This document shows positions 42,665 through 51,354 of a DNA stretch of 64,000 nucleotides, piece after piece. Made by a program: the position numbers and the translations under genes. A model generated the notes under the pieces. That model was not told where the DNA came from and did not search any database. It saw nothing but the letters and a program-made list of their open reading frames with translations. The stretch is taken from positions 62,001-126,000 of the forward strand of contig JAHEGE010000007.1 in assembly GCA_024639905.1 (NCBI GenBank), read 5' to 3'. This DNA is from Gammaproteobacteria bacterium. Its GTDB lineage: Bacteria; Pseudomonadota; Gammaproteobacteria; Pseudomonadales; Pseudohongiellaceae. How positions within the stretch are numbered: position 1 is the stretch's first letter; every line of letters starts with the position of its first letter.

Positions 42665-43042
42665 ATGTCAGGAATAACACTGCAACGAACGCGCCGCGTC
42701 GGCTTAACAGCTACTTGGTTCATGGCGCTGGGACTAAACAACCTCGCTAACGCTCAGGCAGCAGGCGATTTTGTTGACGGCGAAAACAGCGACCTTGTCA
42801 CCGCTACCTGCACGCGCTGCCACAGTGCATCGCTGGTCACACAAAATTCGGGCTCTCGCGACGTCTGGCAGCTTCGCGTCAACCTTATGCAATCTGCGCA
42901 TGGCATGCCGGCGATCGATGCCGCGATGCAAGAGGCTATTGTGGGATATCTAGCCACTTATTACGGCCAGAAAGCGGCCGCTAGACGCGCCGCTCTCGCC
43001 CCTGAATTCCTGCCAGACAACCCCTATGATGCAGCTGACTAA
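42665..43042 (+). CDS. sorB: Sulfite dehydrogenase cytochrome c subunit (SorB-type)
   Basis: 125 aa with signal peptide (ATWFMALGLNNLANA). One haem site CTRCHSASLVTQNSGSRDVW (C49, C52, H53); the CHSxxLVTQNxGSRxxW pattern is characteristic of sulfite dehydrogenase cytochrome subunits. The distal methionine may be in SAHGMPAID. It accepts electrons from the partner molybdoprotein. Confidence 0.88.
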   Translation: MSGITLQRTRRVGLTATWFMALGLNNLANAQAAGDFVDGENSDLVTATCTRCHSASLVTQNSGSRDVWQLRVNLMQSAHGMPAIDAAMQEAIVGYLATYYGQKAAARRAALAPEFLPDNPYDAAD

Positions 43043-43045
43043 ATC

Positions 43046-43525
43046 ATGAGCGATCAACTCTCCATGTTCGGTGAGCCGGATTCAAAACCACGGCCAGTGA
43101 AAGCCTCTCTCACCAAGACGATCCCTGCCACCGCGGAGAAAATTTTTGACCGCTGGCTTATCCCCACCTTCGCCGGAAACTGGATGTTCGGCGAGCATAT
43201 GGGCGACGATGGCGTCGGTGACATGCGCAATGAAGTGCGGCCTGGGGGCGAGTTCAATTACGCGGTAATCCGCAGCGGGCAGGAAGTGCTATGCAGCGGC
43301 TACTACGAGGTTATAGACAGGCCTAACCGGCTTAGTTTTAGTTGGCTTGAAGACGGCGAGAGCAACGGGCTTATGTCCGTTGAAATGCAGTTAGAGCAGC
43401 AAGACGAGAAGACTAAGCTGCGTGTCTCGTTGCAGGTCGATCGCAACCGAGTAGAAAACCCCGGTGCCTTAAAACAAGAATGGGAGCTGCGCTGCAAGCG
43501 GCTCGCAGCGCAGCTGAGTCGTTAA
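43046..43525 (+). CDS. SRPBCC/AHSA1-domain protein
   Basis: 159 aa, cytosolic, START-like fold: KTIPATAEKIFDRWLIPTFAGNWM at the N-terminal beta-hairpin, GGEFNYAVI, then YYEVIDRPNRLSFSWL and a C-terminal long helix (PGALKQEWELRCKRLAAQL). Members bind hydrophobic ligands; no specific role is known. It starts 3 bp after sorB and ends the co-directional run. Confidence 0.85.
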   Translation: MSDQLSMFGEPDSKPRPVKASLTKTIPATAEKIFDRWLIPTFAGNWMFGEHMGDDGVGDMRNEVRPGGEFNYAVIRSGQEVLCSGYYEVIDRPNRLSFSWLEDGESNGLMSVEMQLEQQDEKTKLRVSLQVDRNRVENPGALKQEWELRCKRLAAQLSR

Positions 43526-43574
43526 CGCTTAACTACTTATCGCACCACCCTTTCCTGCTCGAGGCAGCAATAAT

Positions 43575-44978
43575 TTACCAGGATCGCGCCTGCGCCTCTC
43601 TGAGCGTGCGTGCCGCCGCTTCGGGCAGAATATAACCCGCCGCGACATTGCCTTCAGCAGTTTCTTTCACCGCATCAACATACGCCGCCTTACTTGGATA
43701 CAGCGCACGCAAGGTGCCTGCGTCGAAAGGCTCGTGCGAGCCGTAGAGGAAGCAGAAGCGATTGGCACCGGTGTTGAGCCCCGTGTTTTTCGCCGTGGCA
43801 ACCGCGTGTTCAGCGAGGCGAATGCCTCCAAGTACGTTGCCGCGCTCGTCGCGGGCGAACTCAGGCGTAGGAAAGGCACGAACGAGCTGGATCGGCTCTG
43901 CGAGTGGCGGCGCAATGTCCTCATCAATCCACCGCACCATGTGTTCGAACGCTGCATTCATGACGTCGCGGAACGGCACGGTTGAGTAAGCGGGTAATTC
44001 ACAGCCAGAATCACGCGGCGTCACGCCGTCGATAGATAAACCCTCTTGTTGATTGCGCACCTTGCCGTATTCAACCTCGAAAGGCACATCAACATGCGAG
44101 CTGCCGGCGACTTCCCACTGCCTAAACGTGTCGGTATTCGGCTGCGGAGACGCTGCGCGACGCAGCATGTCGGTCTCTGCCATGAGTTTAAAAATTTTCA
44201 CCGGCTGATCGTCGCGAATCGTACCACCACCGCCATGAACGATAACGCCGTCGAAGACGGGGTCTAGCGGATGAATAGCATTAAGGTAATTGGCGAGCCG
44301 GCTCGCTGATTGCGAATGGCCGGTAGCTATAATCTGTCGAGGCCTCAGGCCTGAGAGTATGTCGACACCAGAGCTCGCCTGACCTTCGCGCGTGATAGCC
44401 TTGGCAACGGCAGAAAAGATATCGTAGGAACTCGCATCGCCACTAACCATCCCATCGTGAGTAGCGTCGAGTCCGGCATAGCGCTCGGGACTCCAAGCCG
44501 TAATATTATCGATGCCCATCTGCTGCGCCGAAACGAATACATAAGCGTAGCCATTAGCGACCAAATGCGCGCCGGACTGCCACCAGTCGATGTCTTTATC
44601 TACGCCACCAGTCACGTTCATCCACTCGACTACGGCGACACCGTTGAAGTCGGCCGCATTCGGGCGGCGCACGACCAGACGTGTGCGGTAGCGGTGCCCA
44701 GCGCTTTCGACACTCGCGTCCGCCATGGGATCCTGCGAATCGGCTGCGTAGGTGTTTGCGGTGCCTTCGATGAAATACTCTTCCTCACTATAACCGTGCG
44801 CCGCCAGTTCGATGGCCGATGCACTGTGAATGCTATTGCGGCTGCCGCTACCGGCGGCATCGGCAGGAATAGGCCCGGTTATAATTGCTGCGGGCACTGC
44901 CGCGCCTAGCGGCAGACTCACTAGCAACGCGATAAGAGCGCCTGAACTGCTGTTTCTAAAAAGTCTTGGCATGCGCAT
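43575..44978 (-). CDS. Exported alpha/beta-hydrolase domain protein (Abhydrolase_10 type)
   Basis: 467 aa with signal peptide (LIALLVSLPLGAAVPA). The nucleophile elbow is GHSQS (residues 220-224). VVEWMNVTGGVDKDIDWWQ and GYAYVFVSAQQMGI are hallmarks of the family; the acid and histidine probably lie in the conserved C-terminal part (GSSHVDVP region). Substrate unknown. The ATG, with AAGGAG upstream, is 22 bp after glpV, so the gene is likely carried on the glpUV transcript, though glycerol metabolism does not obviously need it. Confidence 0.82.
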   Translation of the reverse strand: MRMPRLFRNSSSGALIALLVSLPLGAAVPAAIITGPIPADAAGSGSRNSIHSASAIELAAHGYSEEEYFIEGTANTYAADSQDPMADASVESAGHRYRTRLVVRRPNAADFNGVAVVEWMNVTGGVDKDIDWWQSGAHLVANGYAYVFVSAQQMGIDNITAWSPERYAGLDATHDGMVSGDASSYDIFSAVAKAITREGQASSGVDILSGLRPRQIIATGHSQSASRLANYLNAIHPLDPVFDGVIVHGGGGTIRDDQPVKIFKLMAETDMLRRAASPQPNTDTFRQWEVAGSSHVDVPFEVEYGKVRNQQEGLSIDGVTPRDSGCELPAYSTVPFRDVMNAAFEHMVRWIDEDIAPPLAEPIQLVRAFPTPEFARDERGNVLGGIRLAEHAVATAKNTGLNTGANRFCFLYGSHEPFDAGTLRALYPSKAAYVDAVKETAEGNVAAGYILPEAAARTLREAQARSW

Positions 44979-45000
44979 ACCCTTCTCCTTGTTCGCTGTT

Positions 45001-46713
45001 TTACTGCCAGCTCTTTACTAACTCATCGTAGTCTACTGTTACCGGCACAGGCTTTTCATTCGCAAGCTTCGCCTTCGGCGCACCCGGTTGGCTGAGCCAA
45101 TACTCGCGGCTTTGCGGTTGGTTAAGCTGCGGCCCGCACTCGCCGAGCACATCAGCGCGTTGCAGTCGCTGCATTAACCGCTCTTGCGCGACCGCCAAAG
45201 CGGTCATCGCTTCTTGTGGTGTCTTGGCGCCCGACGAGGCGTCACCGATATTCTGCCACCATAACTGCGCGAGACGCGGGTAATCTGGGACGTTAGTTCC
45301 AGTGGGTGTCCATTGCACACGGGCAGGTGACCGGTAGAATTCGACTAAACCGCCGAGTTCGGCGGAGCGCTCAGAAAAACTCTCGTGACGAATATCCGAA
45401 TCACGAATAATCGTAAGACCCACATGGCTCTTCTTCAGCGACACAGTCTTCGAGGTGACAAATTGCGCGTAAAGCCAAGCAGCCTGTGCGCGATCTTCCG
45501 GCGTCGACTTCATCAGCGTCCAGGCGCCGGTATCTTGATAGCCGAGTTTTTGTCCTTCTTCCCAATAAGCACCGCGCGGTGACGGTGCCATACGCCACTT
45601 GGGCGTGCCGTCGGCATTCATCACCGGCAGCCCAGGCGAGACCATGTCAGCGGTGAATGTGGTGTACCAAAAAATTTGCTGAGCGATAGCGCCTTGCGCC
45701 GGTACCGGACCCGCTTCACTAAACACCATGCCTGCGGCCTCTGGCGGCGCATAATTTTTCAGCCAGTCGACATACTTCGTTAACGAGTAGACGGCCGCGG
45801 GGCCATCGGTCGCGCCACCGCGCTCGACAGTCGAGCCCACCGGACGACATCCTTCCACGCGAATACCCCATTCGTCTACCGGCAGGCCGTTAGGGATGCC
45901 GACATCCCCCGCACCCGCCATCGACAGCCATGCATCGGTGAAGCGCCAGCCGAGTGATGGGTCTTTCTTACCGTAATCCATGTGCCCGTACACGCGTTGC
46001 CCATCGATCTCGCGCACGTCGTTGGTGAAGAATTCGGCGATGTCTTCATACGCCGACCAGTTCACCGGCACGCCCAGCTCGTAGCCGTATTTGGCCGCAA
46101 ACTGAGCTTTAATCTCGGGGTCGGTAAACCAGTCGTACCTGAACCAGTACAAATTCGCAAACTGTTGGCTCGGTAACTGATACACCTTGCCGTCGGGTCC
46201 TGTCGTGAAAGACAGGCCTATGAAATCCTCGAGGTCTAGCGTTGGCGAGGTGACGTCCCTGCCCTCGTTTGCCATCCAATCGGTGAGATTACGCACTTGC
46301 TGGTAGCGGAAGTGGGTGCCGATCAGATCTGAGTCGTTGACGTAAGCATCGTAAATATTCTCGCCAGACTGCATTTGAGTCTGTAGCTTTTCAACGACAT
46401 CGCCTTCGCCGATGAGATCGTGTGTCACTTGAATGCCGGTAATCTCGGAAAACGCTTTAGCGAGAGTCTGCGCCTCGTATTCGTGGGTGGTGATCGTCTC
46501 GGAAACCACTTTGATCTCCATTCCCGCATAGGGCCTCGCTGCGTCTATAAACCATTGCATCTCGCTCATCTGCTGCGCCTCGCTCAGCGTAGAAGGCTGA
46601 AACTCCGGCAGCCAGCGCTGGGCATCTTGGGTGTCGGCGCCTGCGAGTGGGGCGAGGAAGAGAGCCGAGGCGCCGATAAGCGCGAGGCGGTGACTGAAAG
46701 ACTTGCGAGGCAT
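45001..46713 (-). CDS. glpV: Glycerol ABC transporter substrate-binding protein
   Basis: 570 aa periplasmic binding protein with signal peptide (ALIGASALFLAPLAGA). EIKVVSETITTHEYEAQTLAKAFSEITGIQVTHD and the long insertion-rich domain closing QSREYWLSQPG match GlpV of the rhizobial glpSTPQUV glycerol importer; its size, about 570 aa, is diagnostic against the usual 430-aa sugar-binding proteins. It follows glpU by 20 bp. It lies 4.6 kb from the permease genes, on the far side of nhaC and the TonB receptor gene. Confidence 0.92.
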   Translation of the reverse strand: MPRKSFSHRLALIGASALFLAPLAGADTQDAQRWLPEFQPSTLSEAQQMSEMQWFIDAARPYAGMEIKVVSETITTHEYEAQTLAKAFSEITGIQVTHDLIGEGDVVEKLQTQMQSGENIYDAYVNDSDLIGTHFRYQQVRNLTDWMANEGRDVTSPTLDLEDFIGLSFTTGPDGKVYQLPSQQFANLYWFRYDWFTDPEIKAQFAAKYGYELGVPVNWSAYEDIAEFFTNDVREIDGQRVYGHMDYGKKDPSLGWRFTDAWLSMAGAGDVGIPNGLPVDEWGIRVEGCRPVGSTVERGGATDGPAAVYSLTKYVDWLKNYAPPEAAGMVFSEAGPVPAQGAIAQQIFWYTTFTADMVSPGLPVMNADGTPKWRMAPSPRGAYWEEGQKLGYQDTGAWTLMKSTPEDRAQAAWLYAQFVTSKTVSLKKSHVGLTIIRDSDIRHESFSERSAELGGLVEFYRSPARVQWTPTGTNVPDYPRLAQLWWQNIGDASSGAKTPQEAMTALAVAQERLMQRLQRADVLGECGPQLNQPQSREYWLSQPGAPKAKLANEKPVPVTVDYDELVKSWQ

Positions 46714-46733
46714 AGTGAATCCTTTTTGTTTTT

Positions 46734-47027
46734 TTAAACGAGCAAGAAGACTAAAAGCGCGTAAACCACACAGACGCCGAGTCCAAACCAGAGCGACGCA
46801 CTGGCGAATGCGAGCCAGCCAAGGCTAATAAACGCCGAACCGAGAAGCGAGACGAACAGGCGATCGCCACGTGTCGTTTCGAAACGCAGGATGCCCACGC
46901 GTGGCGCACCGCCGGGTGAGAAAAACTCCCACAGCGTCATAGCTGCAAGCAGCGTGGCGATGGTTATAAAGAACACCGCCGTCGGCTGCGTCCAGGCCAT
47001 CCAAGAGAGATCGAGCGACGAGTCCAT
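46734..47027 (-). CDS. glpU: DUF2160 membrane protein of the glycerol ABC transporter
   Basis: 97 aa with three predicted helices (AVFFITIATLLAAMTLWEFF; LFVSLLGSAFISLGWLAFA; GLGVCVVYALLVFLLV). FFSPGGAPRVGILRFETTRGDRLF is the DUF2160 signature. In Rhizobium the gene lies between glpQ and glpV; here it is directly before glpV but separated from glpQ. The 94 bp upstream, shared with nhaC, must hold the promoter for glpUV; I saw no convincing hexamers there. Confidence 0.9.
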   Translation of the reverse strand: MDSSLDLSWMAWTQPTAVFFITIATLLAAMTLWEFFSPGGAPRVGILRFETTRGDRLFVSLLGSAFISLGWLAFASASLWFGLGVCVVYALLVFLLV

Positions 47028-47121
47028 TATGACGTTCCGATTGTGCTAAGAGGGAGTGATTAACAGGCTTTCGAGCTTAACAAAGTTTTACTCGCCGCCC
47101 AATTGTTTATAGGATGCCGCC

Positions 47122-48525
47122 ATGACACCTCTCTCCACCGATTCTCGCGACCCGTCGCAGCCCCGCTTCGCTCATGCCGCGCTATGCTTTGGCGGCGTCA
47201 TTACCGCGATCGCCGGCGGCCTGTTTGGCCTGGGCATTAGCCTTCATGCACTCATGTTCCTATGCCTCATCTGGGTTGGCCTGCATGCCATTTGGCTTGG
47301 CCATAGCTACCTAGACCTGCGTGCGATGATGAGTGAAGCGATTACTCGCGCCCTGCCCGCCCTCTATATTTTTATCCTTATTGGCATGGTTATCGCCAGC
47401 TTCATGCGGGCTGGCACCATAGCCACGCTCATGTATTACGGCCTCACTTGGCTTTCGCCCGCGCTCTTTCTGCCCATTGGTCTGGTGCTCTGTGCGATTA
47501 TGTCAGTGGCTACTGGCACCTCATGGGGCACTGTCGGCACGCTGGGCGTGGTGTTCATCGGCCTCGGCGACGCGCTCGGCGTCCCGCTGCCTATCGTCGC
47601 AGGCATGATCGTGTGCGGGGCGACCTTTGGCGACAAGCTCTCGCCAATCTCCGACACCACCAACCTCGCTGCGATGAGTGCCGGCACCGACCTCTACCGC
47701 CACATCTATTCCATGCTCTTCACCACCGTTCCCGCTTTCATCATCGCTCTTCTACTCTTCCTAGGTATTGGCCTAAGCGCCGCGCCGGGCGCCGCAGCGA
47801 CTGTCGAAATTGAGGCGCTGCGAGCAGCCCTGGCCGGACACTATGCTCTGCAGCCATTGATCACCTTATTACCCCTTATCACCCTCGCCGTGCTCAGCGC
47901 CCGGCGCGTAAACGCCGAAGTCACTATGTCTGCGAGCATCCTGCTCGCCACCTTCATCGCCATCACGTATCAGGGCACTGACTTTACCGCCGCACTCAAT
48001 GCACTGTGGCAGAACACCCCCGGCACAACCGGTATCGCCAATCTGGACGACCTCCTAGGCCGCGGCGGTATCGCCAGCATGAGCTGGACCCTGCTGCTCG
48101 CCCTGCTCGCCCTAGCCCTCGGCGGCCTGTTGCACGGCGCCAAATTCCTCGACGTCTTACTCGCCGGACTCATCGCTCGCTTGCAACACACCGGCGCGCT
48201 CGTCGCTACCACCATCGCCTCCGGCTTCGTGGGCAATCTCGCCATGGGTGAGGCGTATATTTCCATCCTGCTCAACTGCCAGCTATTCAAAGGCAAATAC
48301 GCCTCCGCCAAACTAGACCCCGCCATCCTCTCGCGCAGCGTCGAAGAAGGCTCCACCATGACCACCGGCCTCATCCCATGGACCACCGCCGGCGCCTTCT
48401 ATGCCGCCACCCTCGGCGTACCCGTCCTCGACTACCTGCCCTACGCCTTCTTCAACTACCTCAACGCGGTCGTCGCCATCATTATGGCAACCCTAGGCCT
48501 AGGCCTCCTAAAGCCCAAACCCTAA
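47122..48525 (+). CDS. nhaC: NhaC-family Na+/H+ antiporter
   Basis: 467 aa, about 11-12 helices. The intramembrane motif GDKLSPISDTTNLA (residues 170-183) and SVATGTSWGTVGTLG (128-142) are NhaC signatures; a late GEAYISILLNCQLFKGKY and EEGSTMTTGLIPWTTAGAFY follow. Imports protons and extrudes Na+ (or exchanges carboxylates in malate/lactate relatives). It sits inside the split glp operon on the opposite strand and ends 2 bp before a dispersed repeat. Confidence 0.93.
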   Translation: MTPLSTDSRDPSQPRFAHAALCFGGVITAIAGGLFGLGISLHALMFLCLIWVGLHAIWLGHSYLDLRAMMSEAITRALPALYIFILIGMVIASFMRAGTIATLMYYGLTWLSPALFLPIGLVLCAIMSVATGTSWGTVGTLGVVFIGLGDALGVPLPIVAGMIVCGATFGDKLSPISDTTNLAAMSAGTDLYRHIYSMLFTTVPAFIIALLLFLGIGLSAAPGAAATVEIEALRAALAGHYALQPLITLLPLITLAVLSARRVNAEVTMSASILLATFIAITYQGTDFTAALNALWQNTPGTTGIANLDDLLGRGGIASMSWTLLLALLALALGGLLHGAKFLDVLLAGLIARLQHTGALVATTIASGFVGNLAMGEAYISILLNCQLFKGKYASAKLDPAILSRSVEEGSTMTTGLIPWTTAGAFYAATLGVPVLDYLPYAFFNYLNAVVAIIMATLGLGLLKPKP

Positions 48526-48527
48526 AC

Positions 48528-48563
48528 CCAGGGTCAGGTCTTTCAACGATGCATTTTTCCCGG
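48528..48563 (+). repeat. Dispersed palindromic repeat, forward copy
   Basis: AGGGTCAGGTCTTTCAACGA variant of the window-wide element, beginning just after the nhaC stop codon and ending GATGCATTTTTCCCGG. Confidence 0.88.
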
Positions 48564-48601
48564 CGAACTCCCGAGCCCGCTACGAACCAGCCCAAACTCC
48601 A

Positions 48602-48930
48602 GAGCCTGCGGAGCCAGAGACTCTGCGAAGCGGAGTCCCGAAGGGCGAGCGAAGTAGAGCCTGTGGCTCCGCAAGCGCGAACGATCCTGCTATGACCACC
48701 GCTGACTCACGAGCCAAAGGAGCCAGAGACTCTGCGAAGCGGAATCCCGAAGGGCGAGCGCAGCAGAGTCTGTGGCTCCGCAGGCGCGAACGATCCTGCT
48801 ATGACCACCGCTGACTCACGAGCCAAAGGAGCCAGAGACTCTGCGAAGCGGAATCCCGAAGGGCGAGCGCAGCAGAGTCTGTGGCTCCGCAGGCGCGAGC
48901 GATCCTGCTACAGGCCGGCGCGAACGATCC
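48602..48930 (+). repeat. Three tandem copies of a 109-bp hairpin-forming repeat
   Basis: Copies start at about 48602, 48711 and 48820, an exact 109-bp spacing. Each carries a long inverted repeat: GGAGCCAGAGACTCTGC (48719-48735) pairs with GCAGAGTCTGTGGCTCC (48763-48779) at 16 of 17 positions. Unit ends read GCGCGAACGATCCTGCTATG. Another copy lies at 51222-51302, beyond the TonB receptor gene. Nothing gene-like is seen between 48564 and 49057; frames crossing it are low-complexity repeat translations. Confidence 0.92.
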
Positions 48931-48996
48931 TGCTACGAACCGCAGCGAGCGGCTTCGTCTAATTGGCAGCCTGTAAGGTTTATCACATTCATTCCA

Positions 48997-49025
48997 TTGT
49001 AATTCCCGTCAAACCCGCGAATAAT
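48997..49025 (+). promoter_or_regulatory. Sigma70-like promoter for the TonB receptor gene
   Basis: TTGTAA (48997-49002), 17-bp spacer, AATAAT (49020-49025), in an AT-rich stretch that contrasts with the GC-rich repeat just upstream. Predicted start about 49032, 26 bp before the ATG; there is no strong ribosome site. No Fur-like palindrome was recognised. Confidence 0.55.
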
Positions 49026-49057
49026 CAAAGAAATTATGTCAAATAAATAGTGTAATC

Positions 49058-51145
49058 ATGGATTTAACACCACGCCCAAGAGCCTATTCGCTCCTACTTA
49101 TCGGACTCTATGCTAGCGGCCTGTGCGCCTCGAGCGCATTCGCCCAGTCAGGTTCAAACCGCATCGAAGAGGTTTCAGTGCTAGGCCGGCAACTAAATCT
49201 GATTGGTTCGGCGACTTCCGCTTCAGAAGGCCAAATCTCTCAAGCCGAACTCGATCTCAGACCCCTGCTGCGCGTCGGCGAGGTCTTAGAGACCGTGCCT
49301 GGACTAGTCGCCACCCAACATAGTGGCAGCGGCAAAGCGAATCAGTTTTTCCTCCGCGGCTTTAATCTCGACCATGGCACCGACTTCGCCACTCATGTCG
49401 ACGGCATGCCAGTTAACATGCGAAGTCATGGCCACGGCCAAGGCTACACGGATGTCAACTTCCTTATCCCCGAGCTGATTAACAGCATTGCCTTCACGAA
49501 AGGCTCTTACGACGCAGCTAGCGGCGATTTCTCGGGTGCCGGCTCGGCGCAAATAAGCACTGCCAACCAACTCGCGGAAACGAGGCTCTCAATCGGTGGC
49601 GGCGACTTCGGGTTTCGCCGCGCCTTGCTTACCGGGAGCACGCCTGCCGCCGGCGGCGAGTTGCTCTACGGTATAGAACAACAGGATTATGCGGGCGCAT
49701 GGGATAGCGTCGACGAAGACGTAGACCGAAAGAACCTCTGGTTGAAACAGAGCTGGGGAGATAGTCGCGCAGGCTTTGACCTAATGTTTATGGCCTACGA
49801 CAACAGCTGGAATTCGGCCGACCAGATTCCCGAGCGCGCCGTCGCGAGCGGGCTAATCACTGAATTTGGCTCGATCGACACCACAGTCGGGGGCGAATCC
49901 TCACGCTACAGCCTGTCGAGCAATTGGCGTGGCAGCAATACGCTCGGCGACTTTCGCGCCAGCGCCTATGCAATCGACTATGAGATGAACCTGTTCTCCA
50001 ACTTCAGTTATTTCGTTGAGCCTACAGGCGATCAATTTCAGCAACTGGACGACCGAAAGCTTTTCGGCGGACAGGTCGAACAGGATTTACAAACACAGAT
50101 AGCCACGATGGAATTGCGCAACACATTCGGCTTGCAACTCCGCCGCGATGATATCGCAGGAGTGGGATTGCGCAGCAGCAATCAGCGCGAGTTACGCGGC
50201 GATATCCGCTTCGATGCAGTCGACCAAAGCAGCGCTTCAGCCTATTGGGAAGGCGAGCTAAGCCTGACCTCAAAGCTGCGAGCAACCACTAGCTTACGTT
50301 ACGACAACTTCGATTTCGACGTAACCGCGCTCGCCGCCGGAGACGCAAGCACCCTCGCCGCGAACACCGGTTCCGCCGGCGACGACCTAGTGACCGGCTC
50401 AGTAAGCCTCAGTTACGCAGTCGATGATCGTCTCGAATTCTACGCCAGCATCGGTCAAGGATTTCACAGCAACGATGCACGAGGAGTCATCAGCGCGCGC
50501 GACCCGATGAGCGGCGAGGCTATAGAGGCTGCCGATCCTTTAGTGAAGTCCCAAGGATCGGAGATTGGCGCTAGGCTTTTCTTAACCGAGCGACTCAACG
50601 CCTCGTTAGCCCTGTGGCAGCTAGATATCGACTCTGAGCTGCTCTTTGTGGGCGACGCAGGCAACACAGAAGACACCGGCGTGGGCAGTGAACGCCAAGG
50701 CCTAGAACTTACGGGTTATTATCAATTCGCAGAGATGTGGTCATTAGACCTCGAATACGCTTACGCCGACTCGACTTTCGCAACACCTGTTGATGGCTTC
50801 TCAGATATCCCCGGCTCACTAGAGCACGTCTTCAGCGGCGGCATCGGTTTCCGTCGACCGGACGGCTTTCATGGCTATCTACGTTTACGCCATTTCGGCG
50901 ATTACAAACTCGACGGCGGTGTAGACGCCGACGGCAGCACACTGCTTAACGCGCGCTTAGGTTACGCGTTTAATGACAGACTTAGCGTGACCTTGGATGC
51001 ACTAAACCTGCTCAACAGCCGCGACCGCGACATCCAGTACTTTTACGAATCTCAATTGAGAGGGGAGCCCGCCCCCGTCGAAGACAGGCACTTTCACGTC
51101 TTCGAGCCGAGAGCGATTCGCGCCTACCTAGAATATACGTTCTAG
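49058..51145 (+). CDS. TonB-dependent outer-membrane receptor
   Basis: 695 aa with signal peptide (LLLIGLYASGLCASSAFAQ). A plug domain (EVSVLGRQLN as TonB-box region; LRVGEVLETVPGLVATQHSG; NQFFLRGFNLDHGTDFATHVDGMPV) and a 22-strand-type barrel ending in ...AIRAYLEYTF, with the terminal phenylalanine for barrel insertion. The THVDGMPVNMRSHGHGQGY stretch is rich in histidine, which may suggest a metal or metal-complex substrate, but I cannot name it. It stands alone, opposite in strand to the glp genes and bracketed by direct copies of the 109-bp repeat. Confidence 0.92.
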   Translation: MDLTPRPRAYSLLLIGLYASGLCASSAFAQSGSNRIEEVSVLGRQLNLIGSATSASEGQISQAELDLRPLLRVGEVLETVPGLVATQHSGSGKANQFFLRGFNLDHGTDFATHVDGMPVNMRSHGHGQGYTDVNFLIPELINSIAFTKGSYDAASGDFSGAGSAQISTANQLAETRLSIGGGDFGFRRALLTGSTPAAGGELLYGIEQQDYAGAWDSVDEDVDRKNLWLKQSWGDSRAGFDLMFMAYDNSWNSADQIPERAVASGLITEFGSIDTTVGGESSRYSLSSNWRGSNTLGDFRASAYAIDYEMNLFSNFSYFVEPTGDQFQQLDDRKLFGGQVEQDLQTQIATMELRNTFGLQLRRDDIAGVGLRSSNQRELRGDIRFDAVDQSSASAYWEGELSLTSKLRATTSLRYDNFDFDVTALAAGDASTLAANTGSAGDDLVTGSVSLSYAVDDRLEFYASIGQGFHSNDARGVISARDPMSGEAIEAADPLVKSQGSEIGARLFLTERLNASLALWQLDIDSELLFVGDAGNTEDTGVGSERQGLELTGYYQFAEMWSLDLEYAYADSTFATPVDGFSDIPGSLEHVFSGGIGFRRPDGFHGYLRLRHFGDYKLDGGVDADGSTLLNARLGYAFNDRLSVTLDALNLLNSRDRDIQYFYESQLRGEPAPVEDRHFHVFEPRAIRAYLEYTF

Positions 51146-51354
51146 TAACAGAACCTGTGGCTCCGCAGGCGCGTTCGATCCGGCTACGGGCCGACCTGCT
51201 ACGAGACCACCGCAGACTCCCGAGCCAAAGGAGCCAGAGGCTCTGCGAAGCGGAATCCCGAAGGGCGAGCGCAGCAGAGTCTGTGGCTCCGCAGGCGCGA
51301 GCGATCCAGCTACGGGCAGGCGCGTTCGATCCTGCTACGGCCCGACGCGAGCGA
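51146..51354 (+). repeat. 109-bp-type repeat, right-hand copies, abutting glpQ
   Basis: A partial unit (51152-51190, CTGTGGCTCCGCAGGCGCG) and one full unit (about 51222-51302, with the same 17-bp arms) in the same orientation as those at 48.6-48.9 kb. They are followed by short permutations of GCGCGTTCGATCCTGCTACG up to the glpQ stop codon at 51355. No gene is seen here. Confidence 0.88.

Noticed and set aside
48378..48695. 105-aa plus-strand frame running from nhaC into the repeats
   Set aside because: Out of frame with nhaC and low complexity; no start signal.
48602..48930. Possible CRISPR array or rRNA-like structure in the 109-bp tandem repeat
   Set aside because: Units are near-identical end to end with no spacers, and nothing matches tRNA or rRNA conserved segments.
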